Assembly: GCF_015206885.1 (NCBI RefSeq)
Contig: NZ_JADEXY010000026.1
Span: 1-35,924, forward strand
Source: Microcystis aeruginosa LEGE 91341
GTDB lineage: Bacteria; Cyanobacteriota; Cyanobacteriia; Cyanobacteriales; Microcystaceae
DNA length: 35,924 bases
Reading direction: 5' to 3'
In this document: piece by piece, positions 9,862 to 17,492 of the stretch
Numbering within the stretch: position 1 is the first letter of the stretch
Layout: every line of letters starts with the position of its first letter
Program-made: the position numbers and the translations under genes
The notes under the pieces: generated by a model
Databases searched by the model: none
What the model was told of the DNA's origin: nothing
Seen by the model: only the letters and a program-made list of their open reading frames with translations

Positions 9862-11445
9862 TTATTCGGGAACCGTCCACCAAGCGAGAGCAAAAGCTTG
9901 TTCAATATCGTTAACTTGTTGACGATATTGAACCCGAATTTTATAGTTTCCAGAGATGGGTACAGAACAAAAAATATGCTCTAAACTATCACTATCACTC
10001 AGGGAAGCACAGGTGTATTTAGCATTATTATCCTCCTGGGCAGGTAAAAGATAAACATCTAAATTATTCAGTCCTAGATCCTGGAAACTTTCATCGAGAT
10101 CATAGAGATTATTGCCATTAGTGTCGATTAGTTCTACCAAACGATCCCAAGCTAAAGTTATCGAAACAAAACTATTAGCTTTTAAGGGCTTCTCTAGGGC
10201 ATAATCTTGATAACCATTAGCGGTAACTTTACCGTAATCCCAACCAATAGCAGGAATAGATTCTGCGGCAGACCATTGACCATTACTAAACTGTTGGTAG
10301 GCGCGAAAAGTGTTAAGATGTCCCGTCCCCATCTGCATATCTAAAGGAATTTTCGGGTCTTTATAAGCATCGGAGTCTAACCAAGTTTTTTGATCCTTAG
10401 TTAAGACTGTCCGTCTCATACCTAACCGTAACCCGTCACCCGTATCTTTAATTTTATCGGCAGAATTAAGCATGACTGCCTTCATCACTTGATGATGACG
10501 AGAATCGACACTCCAATGGGGATTTTTTTGATTAATTTGTTGATCGCCGTATTCTTGTAAAAGTGCCACGGATGCCGTAATATGAGGGGCGGCGAAACTG
10601 GTGCCACTAACAGTATTTAATTTACCTTTGAGGTCATAAAGCTCTATTTTATTGCCGGGGGCAACTAAATTAATCGACCGCCGCGAACCATCATTAATTT
10701 CCCGTTTAATTAAACTGCGACCAATACCCACCGGCAAAGCACTAATATTAGCAAAATCAACTTTAGTGAATTTTCCTTCTCTTTTGGCTGTATAAGCGGT
10801 AGTAATGCCGTTAAAATGATCGGTGGGAATGGGAATCCCTCCCTTACCTTGATTACCAGCAATTACATAAAGAACATCATCAACTCGCGATGACCAATCA
10901 ACACATTGAGTTAATAAAGCTTGACCATCTAATTTTGGTTCCTGTCGCTGATCTCTTTGCAAAGATTCCCCAAAACTAAAGTTAATCGCCCGCACATCAC
11001 CGCTATTTTGTCGGGCAATATTTTGACTAGCAAGACATTCTTCCGGTTGTCCGCCGCGTCGCAAAGAACCCACCGCCCCCGAATATAATCTCGCTTTTGG
11101 GGCAACTCCGGGGATTTTTTTATCATCACTTACCATCACCGTTGCCACCATAGCGGCGTGATTATCTAGATAGGTGTTGGGTTTGGCAATTTGATCGCGA
11201 AAAAAAACACCAGCTAATTTATAGGGAGGCTGCCAAGCTGCCACTTTATCATAACCGAACTGAGCCGGTCGTCCGATTTCCACTTGACCGATGGCAATTT
11301 TTCGCCCTAATAAATTATAGGGTTCTGCCCGCAGGCGTTCGGCATAAATTCCCTGTTCACCGATGGAATTAGAAAGAACTAGGGAAGGAAGCAGAATTAT
11401 CGTTACTACTAACCCGACGACAAACCAAAACCCTCTTTTCATCAT
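9862..11445 (-). CDS. subtilisin-like (S8) secreted serine protease
   Basis: A S8-family peptidase of about 527 aa with an N-terminal signal or anchor (MMKRGFWFVVGLVVTIILLPSLVLS). An upstream ATG at 11481 would place 12 polar residues before the signal. I prefer 11445, which has AGGA ten bases before it. Using that start, the catalytic His is H96 in LDNHAAMVA, the oxyanion Asn is N198 in VIAGNQG, and the nucleophile is S283 in GTSFAAPH. The position normally occupied by the catalytic Asp (VAVIDTG) reads IGQVEIG, with E56. A C-terminal beta domain (about residues 370-525) resembles the P/CUB-like extensions that cap many S8 proteases. Probably exported; substrate unknown. The gene stands alone. 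Confidence 0.88.
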   Translation of the reverse strand: MMKRGFWFVVGLVVTIILLPSLVLSNSIGEQGIYAERLRAEPYNLLGRKIAIGQVEIGRPAQFGYDKVAAWQPPYKLAGVFFRDQIAKPNTYLDNHAAMVATVMVSDDKKIPGVAPKARLYSGAVGSLRRGGQPEECLASQNIARQNSGDVRAINFSFGESLQRDQRQEPKLDGQALLTQCVDWSSRVDDVLYVIAGNQGKGGIPIPTDHFNGITTAYTAKREGKFTKVDFANISALPVGIGRSLIKREINDGSRRSINLVAPGNKIELYDLKGKLNTVSGTSFAAPHITASVALLQEYGDQQINQKNPHWSVDSRHHQVMKAVMLNSADKIKDTGDGLRLGMRRTVLTKDQKTWLDSDAYKDPKIPLDMQMGTGHLNTFRAYQQFSNGQWSAAESIPAIGWDYGKVTANGYQDYALEKPLKANSFVSITLAWDRLVELIDTNGNNLYDLDESFQDLGLNNLDVYLLPAQEDNNAKYTCASLSDSDSLEHIFCSVPISGNYKIRVQYRQQVNDIEQAFALAWWTVPE

Positions 11446-11524
11446 CAGCAATCCTGCGGCGGTAAGGTGACACCAATCCATTCTAAGACAGAAATCTCAG
11501 AAAATACCGGAATCTCTTTTTTGG

Positions 11525-12610
11525 CTAGGCGGGATGGTAATAAAAAGCCACTGCCAAGATTAAATAGGTGGCTAGTAATAGGGTTCCATCTAACCAATTG
11601 GAACGACCAGTAAAGCTGATTAAATTAGTAACAACCACCGCTACAATTAAAGCCACCACGTTAAAGGGATTAAAATTTAAATCCATCGGTTGCTGCCAAA
11701 ATTGACCGATAAAAACTAATAAAGGTGCTACGAATAAAGCCACCAATAAACTATCACCCATCGCCACGGAAACCGTTAAATCCATCTGATTTTTTAGGGC
11801 TAATTGAGTGACGGTAACTATTCCAGAAACATCGCTAATTAAAGGAATGAAAATCACCCCTATAAAGAGAGGAGTGAGATTAAATCCTTCCATCACCGAT
11901 TCCACTACATTAACAAATAAATCCGACTCATAGGCTACAGCTACGGTGGAAGTAAGCAGCACAAGTAACCAAATCCAGACTTGAGCTTTTTCTTCCTCAC
12001 TAACCTGATTGTCGGGGGTATTTTCGTTACTTAATCCCACTTCGTAGAGATAGCTATGGGTTTTCAGGGAAAATAATAAAGTTAACCCGTAAACTATTAA
12101 TAAAACTGTGGCGGTGACTAGGGAAAGACTGAGAATATCGGCAACTTCCACCACGTTAGAAGTATATATTACTAAAGTTGGTAAAGCGATCGCTATTACG
12201 GCTAAAGTCATAGAAGAACCATTTACCCGCGCTAAAATCGGTTTAAATTCCTGCTCTTTGTAGCGAATTCCTCCCGTGAGCATTCCCATGCCCATAAATA
12301 ATAATAAATCACTGAGAATACTACCGGTAATACTGGCTTGTACGATGTCCACCAAGCCTTTTTTTAGGGCAATTAAGGCAATAACTAAAGTGGTAGTATT
12401 GCCAAAGATAGCATTAACTAATCCTCCCAAAGTTGGCCCGGTAACTACGGCAACTCTTTCCACAGACGTACTTAACCAAATTGACAGGGGAATGATCGAT
12501 AAAGCAGCAGTGATAAAAATAGCTTGATCTCCCCAATTAAGACGACTAGCGACCACCGATAGGGGAATAAATAATAGGAAAGCAAAGGAGACAATTTTTC
12601 TTAAATTCAT
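11525..12610 (-). CDS. Cax-like cation/proton exchanger, atypical
   Basis: A 361-aa membrane protein with about ten or eleven helices. It has the two alpha-repeat regions of the CaCA superfamily: FGNTTTLVIALIALKKGLVDIV with TGSILSDLLL in the first half, and ISDVSGIVTVTQLALKNQ with GDSLLVALFVAPLL in the second. Bacterial and plant Cax proteins normally read GNATEL, GSIIGN, GNAAEH and GSSLQ at these places. Both hallmark glutamates are therefore replaced (by Thr and Gly), while Asp appears at new positions. It overlaps the upstream cupredoxin gene by 4 bp, so the two are cotranscribed. Transport of some cation seems likely; calcium specificity should not be assumed. Confidence 0.8.
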   Translation of the reverse strand: MNLRKIVSFAFLLFIPLSVVASRLNWGDQAIFITAALSIIPLSIWLSTSVERVAVVTGPTLGGLVNAIFGNTTTLVIALIALKKGLVDIVQASITGSILSDLLLFMGMGMLTGGIRYKEQEFKPILARVNGSSMTLAVIAIALPTLVIYTSNVVEVADILSLSLVTATVLLIVYGLTLLFSLKTHSYLYEVGLSNENTPDNQVSEEEKAQVWIWLLVLLTSTVAVAYESDLFVNVVESVMEGFNLTPLFIGVIFIPLISDVSGIVTVTQLALKNQMDLTVSVAMGDSLLVALFVAPLLVFIGQFWQQPMDLNFNPFNVVALIVAVVVTNLISFTGRSNWLDGTLLLATYLILAVAFYYHPA

Positions 12611-13068
12611 GGGTTATTAATGGCAATTTCTCCCACCATTCCCGCCTCGGCATGACCCGGAATAGTACAGATTAATTTATACTTACCGGTTTTGAGAGGA
12701 ACTATCACCCATTCTGCCTGTGCATTAGGTTTTAATTCTAGTTCGTGAATTGCCCCTTTAATCTCCACTTTTCCCGCTTCAACTTTCTGCGTCCAACTAG
12801 CATCAGCGAAGTCTTTAGCGGTAAAATAATGTTTAGTGGGACTGGGATTATCGAGGATTAATTTGTATTTTTGTCCAGCAATAAAGTCTAATTGGCTAGG
12901 AAAGAATTTTAATTCTCCTTGCCCGGAGCCTAGACTAATTTTAACTTCTAGAGGTGCAGACCCAGCCAAGGCGGGAAAAGTCACTAACCAACAACTAATT
13001 AAAATTATTACTACTGCCACAAATTTTTGATAGATATACTTGGCAGGGAAGTAGGGATTAGAATTCAT
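12607..13068 (-). CDS. secreted plastocyanin/azurin-like cupredoxin
   Basis: A 153-aa protein with a signal peptide (hydrophobic stretch 16-33, likely cleavage after FPALA at residue 35). The cupredoxin domain carries a full type 1 copper ligand set: H80 in TKHYFTA, then C134, H139 and M144 in CTIPGHAEAGM. It is therefore likely to be a periplasmic or luminal copper protein. It is too divergent from plastocyanin PetE to call it that; it resembles the copper-binding domains linked to metal handling. It is the first gene of a two-gene unit with the exchanger, overlapping it by 4 bp, which hints at a shared role in metal or redox homeostasis. That role is inferred. Confidence 0.85.
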   Translation of the reverse strand: MNSNPYFPAKYIYQKFVAVVIILISCWLVTFPALAGSAPLEVKISLGSGQGELKFFPSQLDFIAGQKYKLILDNPSPTKHYFTAKDFADASWTQKVEAGKVEIKGAIHELELKPNAQAEWVIVPLKTGKYKLICTIPGHAEAGMVGEIAINNP

Positions 13069-13168
13069 TTTGCTCCTGCAGCTGATAATAGAGAAAATCT
13101 GACGGCTTTGACGATAATTTTAGAACAAGTGGTGATTCTTAGCGGCTCTCTTCCCTTCCATTCCCTAA

Positions 13169-13206
13169 AAGTCCCTTGGCCACTGTTCAAACCTCGGGAC
13201 TTCTAG
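13169..13206 (-). terminator. hairpin between the 102-aa gene and the cupredoxin gene
   Basis: AAGTCCC (13169-13175) pairs with GGGACTT (13196-13202). Read on the minus strand it is followed by TTTTAGGG, a short T-run. It is 29 bp past the stop of the 13231-13539 gene and would terminate it. Confidence 0.4.
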
Positions 13207-13230
13207 CCACTGTCAGTTAAATCGACAAAA

Positions 13231-13539
13231 TTAATCTAAGCTATCGGGAGAATGGGGATAAAGTTGTTCTGCTTCCGGACAATCTTCCGAGACATTAATA
13301 TCAGGATTCGTCCGCGACACGGAGGCCAGTTTTCTGCTCACCGCACCGATACTTTCTAAACGCACCATTTCTTCCCAAGAACTAATCTCGTCTTCTTCTT
13401 CTGTTTCGTAGCGAATGGTGACGAGATCGCTTTCTAGATCGATAATACGAGCATTATCAATCCATCTTTGCTGATCGCGCAAGAAAATGCAGACTTCCTG
13501 ACCATCCATACAGAATTGATAAATCTTGCGGTGTAACAT
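13231..13539 (-). CDS. DUF6679-like small conserved cyanobacterial protein
   Basis: A 102-aa soluble acidic protein beginning MLHRKIYQFCMDGQEVCIFLRDQQRWIDNARI. To my recollection this is a conserved cyanobacterial family with no known function (DUF6679), found widely in the phylum. The N-terminal 70 residues look like a small beta-barrel (alternating hydrophobics, VTIRYETEEEDEISSWEEMVRLESIGAVSRK). The last 30 residues are low-complexity and probably disordered. No catalytic motif is visible. It has its own upstream region of about 330 bp. The gene call is secure; the family name is less so. Confidence 0.75.
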   Translation of the reverse strand: MLHRKIYQFCMDGQEVCIFLRDQQRWIDNARIIDLESDLVTIRYETEEEDEISSWEEMVRLESIGAVSRKLASVSRTNPDINVSEDCPEAEQLYPHSPDSLD

Positions 13540-13868
13540 AAATTGCTCCTAAACAGCTTCTTTTGTTGAATTCAACTAACGGGAAGTGACAAAATGCCAA
13601 TCTCAGCAATAGCTCAAGAATTCCCGTGGGTAACACAAAAGGGAGAAAAATTCCGCTAGTAGTGGCAAGAATGGGAAAGGAAAGTCAGGTTTCCAGTTTG
13701 GGACTACGTTCTTCAAAGACATCGATTCGATTGATAGACGGCTTCGGCGATTCAGTAAAAAATCGCCCTTATAGAGTCATTGTGACATAAAATTTCACTT
13801 CCTAACAGTATCTGTGGATGGAATGGGGAGATAGGGAAATTTCCACTAAAATCCTAAAAACCCAACAC
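13540..13868. other. 329-bp gene-free stretch upstream of the 102-aa gene
   Basis: No coding frame of note is present. It should hold the minus-strand promoter and 5' leader of the 13231-13539 gene. One hairpin is visible: GGCGATT (13746-13752) with AATCGCC (13761-13767) and a short A-rich loop. I could not recognise a known cyanobacterial small RNA or riboswitch here. Confidence 0.35.
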
Positions 13869-14720
13869 CTAACCCCGATGCTGATTTAAAATAGCGATCA
13901 TCTTTTCGGCCACCGCTGCTGTTTGTTCGAGCATGGCAAAGTGACCACAATCGGATAACTCAATCACGTTGCTGCCGGTTTCAAACAAGGGATGAAAACT
14001 GGCCAGATGGTTAACGTACTTAACTTCCATAATCGTATCCTCTTTCCCCGCCAGAAAATAGACCGGCTGCGGGAGACGGGAGACAATTTGGGGTAAAAGA
14101 TGAACTTCGCTGATAGTGGTGGTTTCCAAAAGTGACCCTAGGGCCGCTTGGTAATCGGCCCGGACAAAATCAATCACGCGCTGTTTGCCCCATTTTTTAC
14201 TTAGGGTTTGCTTGACCATCATCCGCGAAAATAAAAGATCAATAAAGGGAACACTGGGCAACCAAGGCGGTCTTCTCTCTAAAATCTGTCTTCCGGCTTC
14301 CCGAAATCGCTCAAATTCCTCCTTTAGATAGATGCCACCGCCGGCATTCATACAGATTACCCCTTTAATGCGTTGAGGACAGATATCCGCAGCCCATAAA
14401 GCAACACTACCACCGAGGGAATGACCGACTAACCAAGCAGCATCGAGATTTAAGCGGTTAAGAAGGGTAATAACGTCTTGGGAGTAGGATTCAAGGTTAT
14501 AACTGCTAGGAGGACTGTTAGAGGTGATTTTTTGGGAGTCGCCAAAGCCCCGGAGATCGTAAACTAGACAGGGATAATCCGGGGAGAGAATATCTACCAA
14601 AGGCTGCCAGTAGTGACGACTCAGCAGCCAACCGTGTATAAAGACTAAAACCGGTTTATCCTCTTGGGGCGAAAATAACTCGTAACTGTGGGATACTCCC
14701 GATATGTCGATGGTAGGCAT
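13869..14720 (-). CDS. alpha/beta-fold hydrolase
   Basis: A 283-aa cytosolic alpha/beta hydrolase of the haloperoxidase/esterase type. The oxyanion region is FIHGWLLS near residue 27. The nucleophile is S101 in VGHSLGGS, the acid is D228 in AGKEDT, and the base is H260 in DCGHFAMLEQ, giving a complete Ser-Asp-His triad. A helical cap domain lies roughly between residues 125 and 195. The substrate cannot be told from sequence. The ATG at 14720 is directly upstream of the conserved beta-strand start. No operon partner is evident; the next gene upstream is divergent. Confidence 0.88.
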   Translation of the reverse strand: MPTIDISGVSHSYELFSPQEDKPVLVFIHGWLLSRHYWQPLVDILSPDYPCLVYDLRGFGDSQKITSNSPPSSYNLESYSQDVITLLNRLNLDAAWLVGHSLGGSVALWAADICPQRIKGVICMNAGGGIYLKEEFERFREAGRQILERRPPWLPSVPFIDLLFSRMMVKQTLSKKWGKQRVIDFVRADYQAALGSLLETTTISEVHLLPQIVSRLPQPVYFLAGKEDTIMEVKYVNHLASFHPLFETGSNVIELSDCGHFAMLEQTAAVAEKMIAILNQHRG

Positions 14721-14951
14721 ATAATCAATCTCAACCTAAGTTAAACCGTTGATAGGGGTTACTAGGGACACTTCTAGAGAAAAATCGGTGTATTTAGCCT
14801 TGTTTATAGAGCAAAGTCAGGGAAGCTTAGGATATTCCCCGATAGTTGATCAATCAATGCTATAGACAATTTCAAAAGCTTCTACTTTAATTATAAAACA
14901 CTGGGGATACCTCCCTAAAATAGGATGAAAACCTAAGACCAGGATTTATCT

Positions 14952-15404
14952 ATGAAATGCGATCGCTTTTTGACTCTTTCCCTAGTGTTAAGTTTGGGAT
15001 TAGTTTTTCCCCTCTCTTTACCCGCTCAAAATCCCCCCGCTACCACCTTTCAACCGGGTCCTTGGCAGCCTGTCGCTAGGGTGAATATGAGTCGTCCTGT
15101 GGAGATCAAAATCATCAATCAAACCGATATTGACCTCAATTATGACCTATCGGCCAATATTGATTCCTCTCCCCAATTATTATCTCCAGGTACGGAGACA
15201 ACCCTAAAAGGTTTCGTAATTCCAGCATATATTCTGATTAATCGGGCTAATGCAGCGGCGGATCGCTATTCTTCTAGTTTAATCTATGCCGTAGAAGTCA
15301 ATGATGATAATTTAGTCACGATTACTGTTACCAAAGTTCCGGGGAGTACCCCCGGTTATACCACCTTTAACATCAATCAACAGGGTGCTATTTATATTTA
15401 CTAG
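14952..15404 (+). CDS. small secreted protein, unknown function
   Basis: A 150-aa protein with a clear signal peptide (MKCDRFLTLSLVLSLGLVFPLSLPAQ, cleavage likely near residue 25). The mature part is a small all-beta domain (RPVEIKIINQTDIDLNYDLSA, then YAVEVNDDNLVTITVTKVP) that looks like an immunoglobulin-like or beta-sandwich fold. No cysteines or catalytic signature are visible in the mature part. I do not recognise the family. It lies between a divergent hydrolase and a LapA-like gene, with about 190 bp of intergenic sequence on the downstream side, so it is probably monocistronic. Confidence 0.7.
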   Translation: MKCDRFLTLSLVLSLGLVFPLSLPAQNPPATTFQPGPWQPVARVNMSRPVEIKIINQTDIDLNYDLSANIDSSPQLLSPGTETTLKGFVIPAYILINRANAAADRYSSSLIYAVEVNDDNLVTITVTKVPGSTPGYTTFNINQQGAIYIY

Positions 15405-15596
15405 CTCCACCTTAGGGCGATCAGGCCACAATTATATTATCGCGATCGAGATTTATTTGAGATTGATAGACAATTGTAACGTTTTAGTCAATTAACGGTA
15501 ATTTCCGCCCCAGGGAGGTTAAGTTAATAGGGGTCTAACTCCGAAGTTAGCCGACAAAAGGTTAAAAAATCTCCTACAAATCTGGCGAGGACAAGC

Positions 15597-15869
15597 ATGA
15601 ATACAATCACTAATTTTTTAGCTAGTGCTATTGTCGGTGGTTGGATTATGACCATGGCAGTTTTTGCTATTCAAAATATCCAACCAGTTTCTTTAAAGTT
15701 TCTACAATTTGAGTCAATTAAAGTACCTATCGGTGTTTTGTTGGCTTTTTCTTTGGGAATCGGATTTTTTATCGCCGCAATTATTCCCGCTTTTTTTAGA
15801 AAGTCGAAAAAATCTCCTCGCAGTCGCTTTTCTCCCCCACAATCGGAGTTAGATGAGTTTGATTTTTAA
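15597..15869 (+). CDS. LapA-domain (DUF1049) small membrane protein
   Basis: A 90-aa protein with two transmembrane helices (about residues 5-25 and 42-66), separated by the short loop FAIQNIQPVSLKFLQF. That loop matches the NxxxVxLxF pattern of LapA/DUF1049 proteins. The cytoplasmic tail is basic then acidic (RKSKKSPRSR to SELDEFDF). E. coli LapA takes part in lipopolysaccharide assembly regulation; the role of the cyanobacterial paralogues is not established. The gene ends 147 bp before the end of the convergent CARF-HEPN gene. Confidence 0.82.
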   Translation: MNTITNFLASAIVGGWIMTMAVFAIQNIQPVSLKFLQFESIKVPIGVLLAFSLGIGFFIAAIIPAFFRKSKKSPRSRFSPPQSELDEFDF

Positions 15870-16016
15870 ATAGTCTTTTGACTTGCTAATTTATCACCAG
15901 CATCCCAGCTACATCTCAATTGAGGAGAAACATCTATATTAGATTTTCAGACCAGACGATGGGCCTCTACCATGGGTGCAGTAATATTATTGTAGGGGCT
16001 AATTACATTTTGCACT

Positions 16017-17492
16017 TTAAACAACATTATAATTTTTGATAGCTGTTAGGACTCTCTGATGAATAGAAGCAAATAAACTTCCTTGCCATAAAAAAGAAAA
16101 TTTATTTTCTGTGATTAGATTGAGACAATTTAAAATACGTTTTTCCCAGTCCTGTTGATTGTGAATGTTATTTCCCCAAGCTTGATATAATTCCTTCTCA
16201 CTAATACCTCCTAATTTGTGAGATAATCGATTTCTAAGATTACGCAATTCTTCAGAACCCCAAGCTTTTAAATCCGTAAAGTTTGCCTGGGGAGAAGTGA
16301 GAGCAATATACTTCTCTATTAATGTCTGTTGAGTGCGACTATCTAGCTTAATGTCAGAGACAGGATTGCCATTATTAACAAAAAGTTCTTTAAGAGCAGG
16401 ATATTTATTCAACACAGATGATTTTAAAGATGAATAAGTATATTCAGAATTAACCATATAGTCTTTAAATTCATGTTTTAAACACTCATAAATTAAGCCT
16501 TCTACCGCTCTAAAACTATGCAGCATAGCCTCGGTTGTATTTTTTTGTTTTACTCTAACTACAGCAGTATAAGCTTGTTCGTAGGCCATCCACCAATATT
16601 GTTGATGCTGCTCTTTTTGTTGATTATTGAAACTAAAAGAAGCGGATTGAAAAAAATCTTCAAATTGTCCTTGATTCCAACTTAATCCAGATTTAATTAG
16701 CGCATAGGTTTCCTTCCATTTTTGTTTATTTTGTTCATAGTAAGGTTTAACTAAGTTCTCAAGACCAGCATAATCATAGCGTTTTAATAATTGTAGTGCT
16801 TGTTGTCGAGTGCGATCCCAAAGATAGTTAGTCCCTAAAAAAGGCCCTGTGTAATCTGAAGAAATGCCCTTTTGATTGTTATAAGGAGTGGGAATAAATT
16901 CATAGAATTTAATATCGTTTCCATAAAAACTCAATCCCGAAATTCTCGACGCTTCTGAAGCTTGTCCCACCCCACCTTTTAAGCACAATAAAATAGGTTG
17001 ATTGGGTTGAGGTTTTATATTTTCTTTCCATACTTGTTGCCACCAACGGAACATTTCCTCGAAGTTAGAAGGGTTTTCATTATTTTTACCTATATAGAGA
17101 ATATTTACTACCAAATCAGAATTTAATTTATTTAGCCAATACTTAATTAATTCTCCTGAGTAAAGAGTATCTTTTTCTCTTTCTTTTACTGTTTCATTTT
17201 GATCAGTTACTACTAAATAAACTTTTTCGAGATCATTTATTTTATCTTCCAAAAGCTTACCCAGAATCACGGGTTTTACTCGATCTCCATAATATTCAAT
17301 ATTTTCCCAAAGGTATTGGGATATTTCTCGAAAAGATGATTTTTCGGTCAGAGCTAAATCAGACACCACTTCTATCTGTTCTCCGAGAATATCACCTTTC
17401 ATACGATCATCGCCAATATTATACCAGTCACCATTGGTGACTTGAAACATTAAATCTCTGGTTCCGAGCGTTGCAACTAAAATTGATTTCAT
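16017..17492 (-). CDS. CARF-HEPN ancillary RNase (Csm6/Csx1-like)
   Basis: A 491-aa two-domain protein. The N-terminal CARF-like Rossmann domain begins MKSILVATLGTRDLMF and continues with LVVTDQN (near 95) and CLKGGVGQASEASRISGLSF (around 170-190), the typical strand-loop layout that binds cyclic oligoadenylate. The C-terminal helical half carries the HEPN R-x4-H motif at R420-H425 (RNLRNRLSH). In type III systems such proteins are non-specific RNases switched on by second messenger made by Cas10. The ATG overlaps the end of cmr6-cmr1 by 4 bp, so it is the last gene of the cmr operon. It is divergent from textbook Csx1 and Csm6, so the exact family name is open. Confidence 0.82.
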   Translation of the reverse strand: MKSILVATLGTRDLMFQVTNGDWYNIGDDRMKGDILGEQIEVVSDLALTEKSSFREISQYLWENIEYYGDRVKPVILGKLLEDKINDLEKVYLVVTDQNETVKEREKDTLYSGELIKYWLNKLNSDLVVNILYIGKNNENPSNFEEMFRWWQQVWKENIKPQPNQPILLCLKGGVGQASEASRISGLSFYGNDIKFYEFIPTPYNNQKGISSDYTGPFLGTNYLWDRTRQQALQLLKRYDYAGLENLVKPYYEQNKQKWKETYALIKSGLSWNQGQFEDFFQSASFSFNNQQKEQHQQYWWMAYEQAYTAVVRVKQKNTTEAMLHSFRAVEGLIYECLKHEFKDYMVNSEYTYSSLKSSVLNKYPALKELFVNNGNPVSDIKLDSRTQQTLIEKYIALTSPQANFTDLKAWGSEELRNLRNRLSHKLGGISEKELYQAWGNNIHNQQDWEKRILNCLNLITENKFSFLWQGSLFASIHQRVLTAIKNYNVV

